A DNA stretch of 41,285 nt from the NCBI GenBank assembly GCA_019661865.1, contig JAIFWJ010000005.1, positions 1 through 41,285 of the forward strand. Reading direction: 5' to 3'. Below are positions 27,988-38,643 of this stretch, piece by piece. A program made the position numbers and the translations under genes. The notes beneath the pieces are model-generated. The model had not been told where the DNA came from. It did not search any database and saw only the letters and a program-made list of their open reading frames with translations. Source of the stretch: Candidatus Parcubacteria bacterium (GTDB taxonomy: Bacteria > Patescibacteriota > Minisyncoccia > Phycocordibacterales > Zambryskibacteraceae). Position 1 is the stretch's first letter. The number at the start of each line of letters is the position of its first letter.

Positions 27988-28226
27988 TAGTAACCACCTC
28001 CAGAAGTACCTCCGCTTGAGCCTCCTGACGTGCCCGGTGCTGCACTAGATCCTCCAGGAGTGTTCACTTGAACATTGGTACTACCGCCTGTGCTTGTAGG
28101 AGCTCGTCTGTTCCAGAAGCCGAAGTAGAATGCCAGGGCGATGATGAGTATGACGAGAATTCCTATAACCACCCCCGTAGCCCCGCTATCTTGGGGAGCA
28201 CTTGTATTGTTTTGGATTTCGACCAT
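27987..28226 (-). CDS. Single-TM protein with Gly/Ser/Thr-rich tail
   Basis: 79 aa, TM GVVIGILVILIIALAFYFGF, then low-complexity tail. Confidence 0.6.
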   Translation of the reverse strand: MVEIQNNTSAPQDSGATGVVIGILVILIIALAFYFGFWNRRAPTSTGGSTNVQVNTPGGSSAAPGTSGGSSGGTSGGGY

Positions 28227-28257
28227 AAGTGTTTGACTATCTAGTAAACCACTTATG

Positions 28258-28737
28258 TTAGGACGCTTGTATGTTGGGTTCGCTTACAGTAAATGTAAAT
28301 GCGTAATCACTAGACTTTATTGTGCTGGCTGAGGTCTTGAGGGGATTGACTATTGTGAGAGTGATATCTTCTGCATCTCGAGTAATAGGCTTACCCAGCT
28401 CCATGGTTAATTGTGTTGTACCTTTACTTGAGGTGACTTGCACTAAGATCTTCACAGTACCTGCTTGGATACAGTACACTCCGGCTGGGCAACGACTATC
28501 CTCGGAGACACTTATAGGTTTAAGAGTTATACCGTTCGCATTACCAGACTCTCCAATACGGAGCTTCAAGACTCCTATAGAACTCCCTGGCACACTCGTA
28601 GAGCCGGTGTTATCTGTTGAAGATGCTATCGGAGTGCTAGTACTATTATCTACTTGAGTATTCTGCCCTCCCCTAAGAAGGAAATACCCACCCACTACCA
28701 CTATTAAAGCAACTATGCCCCAAATATATTTATTCAT
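28258..28737 (-). CDS. Membrane-anchored hypothetical protein
   Basis: N-terminal TM; CPAGVYCIQAGTVKILVQV; TGATACAAT-N6-ATG upstream. Confidence 0.65.
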   Translation of the reverse strand: MNKYIWGIVALIVVVGGYFLLRGGQNTQVDNSTSTPIASSTDNTGSTSVPGSSIGVLKLRIGESGNANGITLKPISVSEDSRCPAGVYCIQAGTVKILVQVTSSKGTTQLTMELGKPITRDAEDITLTIVNPLKTSASTIKSSDYAFTFTVSEPNIQAS

Positions 28738-28782
28738 GTTTGTATTGTATCAAACGTAATCAGCTAAGAATTATTGCATATG

Positions 28783-28810
28783 TTGACACTTTTAACCCTG
28801 AGCGTAGCAT
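28783..28810 (+). promoter_or_regulatory. Promoter of the 28832-29272 unit
   Basis: TTGACA (28783-28788), 16 nt, TAGCAT (28805-28810). Confidence 0.45.
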
Positions 28811-28831
28811 GGATATAGGCCAGTTCTTCTT

Positions 28832-29272
28832 ATGACCGCGCCTCCGCCCGCAAGTCCACCATAACTCGAGGGTAGACCCACGTCACGAGCAGAGACCGTT
28901 CCAGGCTACAACACCGGCTCACAGTTAGGTGTCCTCCGCAACAGAATGTCGCATGCCGGGGTACTCCACGCCGACGATGTAGAATCACGGGTCGACAATG
29001 TCGAGTTCCGCAACATTCCCGTAGGTTCTAGTGGACAGAACCGGTTGATCGCGTATTTCTGCCAGAGCGTTCCTGAAGTACTCGAGAAGATCGCGTCCGG
29101 CGACGGCCAGGAACTCCCCGAGGGAGAAGTCGAGGTTCTGGGACTCGAGGCCCTGGATGTAGAGCCTGGGTACTACTCCGTCTTCGGACGATTCAGTTCG
29201 AACGGACACAACACCTTCTCGGTGACGAAAGCCGAAAAGACTCGCCTCTCACAGTACGTCCCCGCCTTCTGA
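28832..29272 (+). pseudogene. Orphan GC-rich ORF with one in-frame TAA (intact part from ATG 28946, 108 aa)
   Basis: ATG 28832 gives MTAPPPASPP then TAA at 28862-28864; the same frame continues open LEGRPTSRAETVPGYNTGSQLGVLRNR-MSHAGVLHADDVES... to 29272. Promoter-like and terminator elements flank it. Confidence 0.45.
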
Positions 29273-29300
29273 CCTACGTCTCCACGATACATGCAATACA

Positions 29301-29327
29301 TGCAGCACCCAGGTGCTGCATTTTATT
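29301..29327 (+). terminator. Intrinsic terminator
   Basis: TGCAGCACC-CA-GGTGCTGCA followed by TTTTATT. Confidence 0.8.
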
Positions 29328-29475
29328 ATCTGTCTCCTCTTTTCTGCCTGGGCTTCTTCACCATTCTTGTACCTCTATTTTGTGAGACATTGCTCATTCT
29401 ATGTGCTTGCCACCTTTCACTTCCTCTGTAACCACCCTTAGCTCCTCCCTTACCAGGGATAAATGAACTTTTCAT
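29326..29475 (-). CDS. Highly basic 49-aa microprotein
   Basis: MKSSFIPGKGGAKGGYRGSERWQAHRMSNVSQNRGTRMVKKPRQKRGDR; TGATATAAT-N6-ATG upstream; below ORF-track cutoff. Confidence 0.6.
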   Translation of the reverse strand: MKSSFIPGKGGAKGGYRGSERWQAHRMSNVSQNRGTRMVKKPRQKRGDR

Positions 29476-29506
29476 AATTTAATTATATCAAAGCTCTGTG
29501 AGTATC

Positions 29507-31258
29507 CTACTTGTCTCCTGCGATTTGTTCTCGCCAGAGGGCAGAGTAGAGACCTCCTCGGCTTATCAGCTCTTCATGCTTACCAGATTCGACAACCTTA
29601 CCTCTTTCGAAAACATATATTCTATCTGCGTGCAGAATGGTCGAAAGCCTGTGAGCTACCAGTACTGTGGAGATGTTCGGGTGAGCCTCACGGATCTTCT
29701 TTATGGTCTCTGTAATAGCTTTCTCTGTAATAGAGTCCAGGCTTGAAGTAGCTTCGTCGAAGACTATGAGGTCGGGCTTACGTAAGAGTGCTCTAGCTAT
29801 GGCTAGTCTCTGACGCTCGCCTCCTGAGAGTCTCACTCCACCTTCACCAATCTTTATATCTAAGCCACTGCCATTCTCTCCTTTATCCAAAATACTTTTA
29901 GCCTGTGCGGACTCAAGAACTTGTACGCACTCTTCATCAGTGGCGTCGGGCCGTACGAAAAGAAGATTTTCTCTTATAGTACCTGCGAAGAGTTGAGTCT
30001 CTTGAGTGACAAGACCGATCCTTCTGCGTAGTTCATCGATGTCTAGATTCTTAATACTTATATTATTAAATAAGATGTCACCCTTGGTCGGATTATAGAG
30101 TCCGGCAAGAAGCTTTATCATACTGCTCTTGCCTGAGCCAGATGGACCGACGAATGCCACCGTCTCACGAGCCTTAACTTCTAAGTTCACGTCTGTAAGT
30201 GCCTCTCTGCCTTCTTGTCCATAACTTAATTCAACGTCCCTATATGTAATGCTCTCAATCTCACCTAAGTGCTTAGGGTTCTCGGGCTTCGGAGTAGGAT
30301 CAAGTTTTAAGATCTCTCCGAGTTGGTCGAGACTGGCTCTAGCTTCTTGGTAACTGGCTGCTACTGTACCGAGCATGGATAATGGTGCGAAGATGGCGAA
30401 GGAGTAGAAGAGTAGTGTGAAGAATTGTCCGAGTGTTATCTCTCCTCTGAATATAAGCCAGAGCATAAGTAGGAGAAGTCCAGATCGAAGAGCGTTTATA
30501 AGTGTGCCTTGTATGAAGTCGAGGGAGCGCACGAACTTCACCTTCTTGAGCTCGAGGTCAAGAATTTTTTCGTTAACATTATTTAGACGATTTATTTCTT
30601 GTCTCTCGAGACCGAGACTCTTCACTAGTTCCACATTACGTAAGGTTTCTGTAGTAGATCCAGAAAGAGCTGCCGTCTCACGGACAATAGCTCTCTGAGC
30701 CTCTTTAATCTTTTTACTAAGTATGAAAGTGGCTGTACCCATGGTCGGAAGTATAAGGAAGTAGACCAGGCCAATGAGCGGATGCACGATTGTCGCATAT
30801 ACAAGTACAAATACGATTCCGATAAGAGAAAGGAAGACAATGTTGATGAGGTTCACGATGAGTGCCTGTGAGTCGGTGCGCGCTTTCTGAAGTTTGTTTA
30901 GGAGCTCACCAGAGCGCTGATCCTCGAAGACTGCATAAGGAAGAGAGAATGAGTGCTCGACACTCTGAGAGTATAGATTCGTCCCTGTCCTCTGTACGAT
31001 GACGTTTACATAGTAGTCTTGGAAGGCCTTGGCTACTCTGGAGACGAAGGCCACACCTACTGTGCCCGCGAGAAGAAGTGAGACACCAGAGATAAAGTCC
31101 GTCCTGGAAAGCGAGCTAGCCTTACTGGCGTAGTTGTCTACAATCAGACGGAATATCTGAGGATCAAGGAGCGAGAAAACTTGGTTAATGGTAGCCAGAA
31201 TGAGCGCTCCGGATAGAATCAGTTTGTATTTCTTTACTTCTTTCCAGAGTAATTTCAT
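29507..31258 (-). CDS. ABC transporter, fused TM and ATPase (MsbA/MDR-like exporter)
   Basis: Six-TM domain plus GPSGSGKSSMIKLLAGL, RLSGGERQRLAIARALLRKPDLIVFDEATSSLD. Confidence 0.95.
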   Translation of the reverse strand: MKLLWKEVKKYKLILSGALILATINQVFSLLDPQIFRLIVDNYASKASSLSRTDFISGVSLLLAGTVGVAFVSRVAKAFQDYYVNVIVQRTGTNLYSQSVEHSFSLPYAVFEDQRSGELLNKLQKARTDSQALIVNLINIVFLSLIGIVFVLVYATIVHPLIGLVYFLILPTMGTATFILSKKIKEAQRAIVRETAALSGSTTETLRNVELVKSLGLERQEINRLNNVNEKILDLELKKVKFVRSLDFIQGTLINALRSGLLLLMLWLIFRGEITLGQFFTLLFYSFAIFAPLSMLGTVAASYQEARASLDQLGEILKLDPTPKPENPKHLGEIESITYRDVELSYGQEGREALTDVNLEVKARETVAFVGPSGSGKSSMIKLLAGLYNPTKGDILFNNISIKNLDIDELRRRIGLVTQETQLFAGTIRENLLFVRPDATDEECVQVLESAQAKSILDKGENGSGLDIKIGEGGVRLSGGERQRLAIARALLRKPDLIVFDEATSSLDSITEKAITETIKKIREAHPNISTVLVAHRLSTILHADRIYVFERGKVVESGKHEELISRGGLYSALWREQIAGDK

Positions 31259-31300
31259 AGGTACAATTGCGCGGGCTAAGGGACGATGTTATAACTAAAA

Positions 31301-31615
31301 TTACTTCACACCAAACATTCTAGAAATTCTAGCAGCTAATTTAGCTTCATCATGACTGACAAGATAATCTACCAAAACCTTCTTATCTAGAACTTTTTCA
31401 TCCAATTCCTTTCTAATTCTTGATACCTCGTCATCAAGGCTATTATAAACCTCGCGGTTATCACCAACATATTGATGAACTTCGGCAAAATCATCGAACC
31501 CTCCCAACTTATCTATAAATTCTTCTCGGGCATCTACAGCTTCTGACAATGATCTGGCAAGTTCTGCCTGCCCTTCCATAGAGATTTCTGCTTCTTGATT
31601 AAATTCTTTATCCAT
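31301..31615 (-). CDS. Hypothetical helical/coiled-coil protein (104 aa)
   Basis: TGTTAGAAT-N6-ATG; helical heptad-like composition. Confidence 0.55.
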   Translation of the reverse strand: MDKEFNQEAEISMEGQAELARSLSEAVDAREEFIDKLGGFDDFAEVHQYVGDNREVYNSLDDEVSRIRKELDEKVLDKKVLVDYLVSHDEAKLAARISRMFGVK

Positions 31616-31640
31616 AAAATTATTCTAACATATACTCTAG

Positions 31641-31714
31641 CGCGGCCGACCGGACTTGAACCGGCAACCTCTCGCGTGACAGGCGAGTGCTCTAACCAGT
31701 TGAGCTACGACCGC
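31641..31714 (-). tRNA. tRNA-Asp(GTC)
   Basis: Acceptor GCGGTCG/CGGCCGC, anticodon arm CTCGC-CTGTCAC-GCGAG. Confidence 0.93.
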
Positions 31715-31760
31715 AATTTGTGTACTGTATCAGCCCTTTTAACTCTCTACAATACACTTA

Positions 31761-31834
31761 TGTCGACGGGTGGGATCGAACCACCGACCTTGGGCTTATG
31801 AGTCCCACGCTCTAACCAACTGAGCTACGTCGAC
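31761..31834 (-). tRNA. tRNA-Met(CAT), elongator-like (Ile2 not excluded)
   Basis: Acceptor GTCGACG/CGTCGAC, loop CTCATAA, GGTTCGATCC. Confidence 0.88.
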
Positions 31835-31858
31835 GCGTTGCTACTATAACTCGAAAAC

Positions 31859-31887
31859 TTGCTTTTCTCAAGAAAAAGGGCTATAAT
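31859..31887 (+). promoter_or_regulatory. Promoter of initiator tRNA
   Basis: TTGCTT (31859-31864), 17 nt, TATAAT (31882-31887), 10 nt before tRNA 5' end. Confidence 0.5.
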
Positions 31888-31897
31888 TATGGATAAT

Positions 31898-31968
31898 AGC
31901 GGGTTGGAGGAGCAGTACCTCGACAGGCTCATAACCTGTAGGCATCCGTGCAAATCGGATACCCGCAA
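31898..31968 (+). tRNA. Initiator tRNA-fMet(CAT)
   Basis: AGCGGGT...ACCCGCA-A with mismatched 1:72 (A:A), ACAGG-CTCATAA-CCTGT; T-loop TGCAAAT; D-loop AGCAGTA. Confidence 0.85.
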
Positions 31969-32000
31969 CATTAAATGGTCGGCCGCTGCGACTTGTAAAT

Positions 32001-32726
32001 CTATACCTCTCCGGCCAGAACCGAGCTTATAGTGATAACTTTACCAGTTGCCTCTATCTTGGCTAGAAGTGGTTCAACACCATGAGACTTCAAGAAATCA
32101 CTCAAATTTACGCCTTCTGCCGCTGAGGCCGAGAGGCCACGATAGATCCGTATGGCTCCAGCCTCATCTCGGCTTAAGAGAGCCCTGAGCTCATCGTATT
32201 TCTTGTTATTTATATAATATGTGGCGACAAGCTGCATGGCATCAGTTGCCATAGAGAGTTTCTCCTCATGTTTGAAGATGATCGGCAAGGCTGGAGAAAT
32301 GTCTCCTCCATGCTTCATGATGTATAAGAGTTCGCTTACTGCTTGGTGTGGCTGGTTGTCTCCTCCGGCCGTCAGATTCTTCAGTGCCTTCTCAAGGTCT
32401 GGGGCTTCTCGTTCTCCTTTCTCCAGAGCTATAACCTTAAGACAGTGCAGAGCTTTCTCTTTATATAAAGGATTGTCTATGAGCTTCTTGAGCGGAGCCA
32501 TAAGATCATCAAAGTTGAGATGCGACAGGCTAGGAGGTACATCTGGATTCTCCTCATCTTCTTCGAAATAAGCCTCCGCCACAATCTTAAGACCGAGTTC
32601 AATATGGTCCGGATCATCTGACTTGAGTAAGGTTTCTGCTTCATCTAGCATCGCTTGCCCATTCTCCAGATACAAGTCTCTCCAATCTTCCGTTTCGCGT
32701 AGGCTCTGTGGTGTAATTTTTTCCAT
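32001..32726 (-). CDS. Hypothetical cytosolic helical protein
   Basis: Start trimmed to Met at 32726 (TGTTATACT-N6-ATG); repeat-like helices. Confidence 0.65.
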   Translation of the reverse strand: MEKITPQSLRETEDWRDLYLENGQAMLDEAETLLKSDDPDHIELGLKIVAEAYFEEDEENPDVPPSLSHLNFDDLMAPLKKLIDNPLYKEKALHCLKVIALEKGEREAPDLEKALKNLTAGGDNQPHQAVSELLYIMKHGGDISPALPIIFKHEEKLSMATDAMQLVATYYINNKKYDELRALLSRDEAGAIRIYRGLSASAAEGVNLSDFLKSHGVEPLLAKIEATGKVITISSVLAGEV

Positions 32727-32777
32727 ACGGTCAGTATAACATTCAAGCTCAAGATAAATACCTGCTATAGTTAATGC

Positions 32778-33209
32778 ATGAATATGCAAAAAATAGTATG
32801 GATTAAGTTACGTTTTGTAATGGCTTTTATATTTTTGTGGGCATTTATTGATAAGGTTTTCGGTTTAGGATTTGCCACAACTACTGACAAGGCGTGGATC
32901 CACGGCGGGTCACCGACAAGTGGCTTTCTTTCCTTCGGAGTTAAGGGACCATTCGCTAGTCTTTTCCACAGCTTAGCTGGAGTGGCTCTAGTCGACTGGT
33001 TGTTTATGCTGGGCCTTCTCTTCGTTGGCCTTACTCTACTTCTTAATAAGTATGTCTTATGGGGTGGAGTAGTCGGAGTGTTAATGATGGTCTTAATGTG
33101 GCTTGCACTTCTCTGGCCAGAAAATAATCCCATCATCGATGAGCACATCGTGTATGCACTTGTCCTTGCGCTCTTCGCAATTAAAAGTAAGAAGGGGGAA
33201 CTTTCTTAG
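32778..33209 (+). CDS. DoxX-like four-TM membrane protein
   Basis: MNMQKIVWIKLRFVMAFIFLWAFIDKVFGLGF...AWIHGGSPTSGFL; TGCTATAGT-N6-ATG. Confidence 0.7.
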   Translation: MNMQKIVWIKLRFVMAFIFLWAFIDKVFGLGFATTTDKAWIHGGSPTSGFLSFGVKGPFASLFHSLAGVALVDWLFMLGLLFVGLTLLLNKYVLWGGVVGVLMMVLMWLALLWPENNPIIDEHIVYALVLALFAIKSKKGELS

Positions 33210-33863
33210 TTAGACAATTTTAAACTCTTTGAATACGGCCTCATACATGGCGATGACACGTTTGGCGTCTCGCTCATTGAGTTCATAGTCTCCACCTGTA
33301 TGAGCTATCTGGTTACGGATCTTATGTGCTTCCCAGGCTTGTTCCAAGCTCAAGAAGTCTGAGGCTTCTACCGCTTTAAGCATCTCACCCAGTGAGTCTC
33401 CATGGTAACCCTGCGCACGCAAGAGTTCTTCTAGCATTACATCGGCTTCAATGATAGCCAGCCTCCAATCTGAGGCATTGGGAGAATTTATATGAGTGAG
33501 CACTCTCTCCCATTTCTCATTCTTCAATATTTTTTCTTCTCCTTGGGTAGTCTGGTGCTCGGCGCCATAAATTTCTTTTTCTTCTTTTATTATGACTGAG
33601 AGCTTTCTCCAAACGTATATGATAAATACTATAGACGCTCCTATGACAAGATAACCCAGACTCTTAAAGAGCGGCCAGAGTCTAGTTATAAAAAAGTATT
33701 TAAACGCATGCCACCAAGATATAGCCGTGACCACGGCTCCAGAGTTAGATAAATAATGGAGCCTCATCCATGCAGCTATGATAATCCCCAGCCCAAGCAA
33801 GAAAACAATTACTTCTGGGAAATAGTCTGGAGCCTTTTTTTCTTCTTCTTTCTTCGGAGGCAT
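33210..33863 (-). CDS. Membrane protein with C-terminal HEPN-like domain
   Basis: Two TM segments; IIEADVMLEELLRAQGYHGDSLGEML...AHKIRNQIAHTGGDYELNERDAKRVI (R-x4-H). Confidence 0.6.
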   Translation of the reverse strand: MPPKKEEEKKAPDYFPEVIVFLLGLGIIIAAWMRLHYLSNSGAVVTAISWWHAFKYFFITRLWPLFKSLGYLVIGASIVFIIYVWRKLSVIIKEEKEIYGAEHQTTQGEEKILKNEKWERVLTHINSPNASDWRLAIIEADVMLEELLRAQGYHGDSLGEMLKAVEASDFLSLEQAWEAHKIRNQIAHTGGDYELNERDAKRVIAMYEAVFKEFKIV

Positions 33864-33868
33864 AAAAT

Positions 33869-35287
33869 TTATTCACCTAAGAAATCTTTACCTATTTGGA
33901 ATAGATTATCCTCTCTTCCAAGATCACTAGAGAGAAGTATACCAAGAGGAAGATTCTTCCCTTCTACTTCCACGAATCCACTGGGGAGAGACATAGATGG
34001 GATCCCAGAAATGTTGGCCGGCACAGTGAAGATATCTTCCAGGTACATGGAGAGTGGGTCAGAGATCTTCTCCCCGATCTTAAATGCCGGACCACTGGTA
34101 CTAGGTGTAAGAAGCACATCAATGTCCTTAAACGCTTCCCTAAGCTCGTCGGTAATCTTCTCCTTAGCTAGGAGTGCAGCACCGTAGAACGAGTCGTAGT
34201 AACCAGATGAAAGCACGAATGTTCCTAATATAATTCTTCTCCTCGTCTCACGGCCGAACCCACTTCCCTTAGTTTTCATATAATCATCTAAGAGGTCAGT
34301 CCCATCTACATAAAGTCCGTACTTCACTCCGTCATAACGAGCTAGGTTGGTGGAAGCTTCTGCGGGCATGATGATATAGTACGCCGCCAGAGAGTACTCT
34401 ATGGAGGGTAGATCTACATCCATAATCTTGTACCCGAGAGACTTAAATTTTTCTTCTGCTTGTTCGAAATTCTTTTTCACATCACTACTGACATTCTTAA
34501 GAAACTTTCTCGGCACTCCGATAGTTTTATTAAACTTCTTCTCTGACTTGTATGTACTATCACTTATAGTAGTTGAATCCAACTTATCTTCTCCCTTTAT
34601 AACATTATAAATAGTCTCTACATCTGTAACCGTGTGGGCGAAGGGACCTACTTGGTCTAAGGATGATCCAAGAGCAATGATTCCAGAACGTGAGACTCTT
34701 CCGTACGTGGGCTTAAGACCGACTATACCTGTAAGCGCAGCGGGCTGCCTTATGGAACCCCCGGTGTCTGTACCGAGCGAGCCAAGTACGAAGTGGGCTG
34801 CAAGAGCGGCTGCTGAGCCTCCCGAGGAGCCTCCTGGGACGCGACTGGTGTCAGTCGGATTCTTGGTCGGTCCGTAGTATGAAGTCTCTGTAGAGGACCC
34901 CATGGCGAACTCGTCCATGTTCGTACGGCCTACGATGACTGCTCCTCCATGACGTTGGAGCTTCGAGGAGACGGTACTATCCGTAGGAGAGACAAATCCC
35001 TCTAGAATATGAGAGCCTGCTGAAGACTTGTGACCGGAGAGTAAAATATTATCTTTAATAGCAATAGGTACGCCGAGTAGTGGTGCCTCTATGCCTTTCT
35101 TAATTTGTTCATCTGCTGCATCGGCTTGGCCAAGTGCATCATCGAAAACTTCTATGAATGCGTTTATCTCACCATCTTCTTTTTTTATTTTATCAATACA
35201 AGCCTCAGTCAGTTCACGAGAAGTGAAGTCTCCTTTCTTAAGACCTTCACGAGCAGACTTGATGGTGAGTTTAGAGAGATCGATCAT
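33869..35287 (-). CDS. gatA: Asp-tRNA(Asn)/Glu-tRNA(Gln) amidotransferase subunit A
   Basis: Amidase signature GSSTETSYYGPTKNPTDTSRVPGGSSGGSAAALAA...SLGTDTGGSIRQPA. Confidence 0.98.
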   Translation of the reverse strand: MIDLSKLTIKSAREGLKKGDFTSRELTEACIDKIKKEDGEINAFIEVFDDALGQADAADEQIKKGIEAPLLGVPIAIKDNILLSGHKSSAGSHILEGFVSPTDSTVSSKLQRHGGAVIVGRTNMDEFAMGSSTETSYYGPTKNPTDTSRVPGGSSGGSAAALAAHFVLGSLGTDTGGSIRQPAALTGIVGLKPTYGRVSRSGIIALGSSLDQVGPFAHTVTDVETIYNVIKGEDKLDSTTISDSTYKSEKKFNKTIGVPRKFLKNVSSDVKKNFEQAEEKFKSLGYKIMDVDLPSIEYSLAAYYIIMPAEASTNLARYDGVKYGLYVDGTDLLDDYMKTKGSGFGRETRRRIILGTFVLSSGYYDSFYGAALLAKEKITDELREAFKDIDVLLTPSTSGPAFKIGEKISDPLSMYLEDIFTVPANISGIPSMSLPSGFVEVEGKNLPLGILLSSDLGREDNLFQIGKDFLGE

Positions 35288-35299
35288 TTTATGAAGTTA

Positions 35300-35575
35300 T
35301 CAAAGAATTTTCTTTACCTTTATGTACTGTCCCTCTCTACTTGGTGCGTTACTAAGAATCTTCTCTGTATACAAACCGCGCTCATGCGGAGAACTGTCAT
35401 TACGCATAATATTTCTTTCTTCTGGCTTCTCACCGGATCTGAGCTTCTTAACCTCCTTAACATCCTCAACATACTTTAAAATCGCCCCGAACTCGTGAGA
35501 AAGTCTTTCGGCTTCTTCGTCCAAGATCTCTATCCTTGCAAGTTTTGCAAGCCGCTGTACTTCTGCTTTATCCAT
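35300..35575 (-). CDS. gatC: Amidotransferase subunit C
   Basis: MDKAEVQRLAKLARIEILDEEAERLSHEFGAILKYVEDVKEV, upstream of gatA. Confidence 0.95.
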   Translation of the reverse strand: MDKAEVQRLAKLARIEILDEEAERLSHEFGAILKYVEDVKEVKKLRSGEKPEERNIMRNDSSPHERGLYTEKILSNAPSREGQYIKVKKIL

Positions 35576-35580
35576 ATGGC

Positions 35581-37599
<2,019 letters not shown>

Positions 37600-37602
37600 T
37601 TA

Positions 37603-38088
37603 CTAGTAGGTAGCTCTAACCGCACGTTCTACTCTCCTAGTATTAGCGGTATCGCATGTGTTGTATCCATAGGCCTCTATAAGGGTGGTATTGTCATCAT
37701 TTTTAGTTACTCGTAACTTGGCACAATACGGATCTGGCTTAAATGTAATATATCCCGAGAGAGGAGGAAAGTTTGATACTCCACTACCACCTCCCACTGT
37801 GCCCTGGTTACCATTCCCCTTACTGAGATCACGGTTACAGTTTATACCTTCAGTAGTGGTCGTGGAGAAGGCGCTTGTCCCTCTTGAATCCTTAACATCC
37901 CAGTAGAGAGCACACTCCATGGCTGTGTCGGCTGCATAGAATGCAAACTGAGACTCGCGACCACTTGAGGTAAGCACAGCCTCCTTCACAGCTATAGATA
38001 TAATCCCCATGGCAACCAATGTAAGAGCTGCTGTGATGATAACCGCTATAAATAATGTGAAGCCTCTATTTTTCATCTGATTTTTCAT
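37603..38088 (-). CDS. PilX-like pilus assembly protein
   Basis: RGFTLFIAVIITAALTLVAMGIISIAVKEAVLTSSGRESQFAFYAADTAMECALYW. Confidence 0.7.
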   Translation of the reverse strand: MKNQMKNRGFTLFIAVIITAALTLVAMGIISIAVKEAVLTSSGRESQFAFYAADTAMECALYWDVKDSRGTSAFSTTTTEGINCNRDLSKGNGNQGTVGGGSGVSNFPPLSGYITFKPDPYCAKLRVTKNDDNTTLIEAYGYNTCDTANTRRVERAVRATY

Positions 38089-38642
38089 TGCCAGTTAAAT
38101 ATATTCTCTCTTATCTTGAACTGTCTGTTTATGAGACCCTTAGACCAGCTGACAGTTACCGTTATGGCTACTTCACGATTAACGAAACCCAAGTTGTTGG
38201 ATGGAACGGTATCAATACTTATCTCTCTGGTGTATAAAGTATCATTCCAACCATTATGGTATCCGTAGAAACCATTAACAGGATCTTGCTGGAGTACTGG
38301 GCAGGGAGTTGCCTCTCCCACATCGTGACACTGTAAAGGCAAGGCGTTATTCACAACATCGACCCTACAAGTCTTACCGAAATAACACGGGTCACTCGAG
38401 TTGTTGGCAATGTTTGTGAGCCAGGCAACACCGTTTATACCATTCTGATCTCTTAGATTTCTTATTGTTTCAATACCTTCGTCTGCAAGATAAACAGCGA
38501 TGATTTGCTCCTTAGAAAGGATAGAGCTTGAAATACCTATCTGGGCTGCAGTGAAAGCACCTATAACACCGAGTGAAAGGACGGTCACAGCGACTAAAGT
38601 TTCTACAAGTGTAAATCCGAAGTTGTTAAATATTTTTTTCAT
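38085..38642 (-). CDS. PilV-like minor prepilin
   Basis: FGFTLVETLVAVTVLSLGVIGAFTAAQIGIS...YLADEGIETIRNLRD. Confidence 0.75.
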   Translation of the reverse strand: MKKIFNNFGFTLVETLVAVTVLSLGVIGAFTAAQIGISSSILSKEQIIAVYLADEGIETIRNLRDQNGINGVAWLTNIANNSSDPCYFGKTCRVDVVNNALPLQCHDVGEATPCPVLQQDPVNGFYGYHNGWNDTLYTREISIDTVPSNNLGFVNREVAITVTVSWSKGLINRQFKIRENIFNWQ

Positions 38643-38643
38643 A

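Noticed and set aside
31595-31801. Plus ORF ARPTGLEPATSRVTGECSNQLSYDR...STGGIEPPTLGL
   Set aside because: Antisense translation of tRNA-Asp and tRNA-Met genes.
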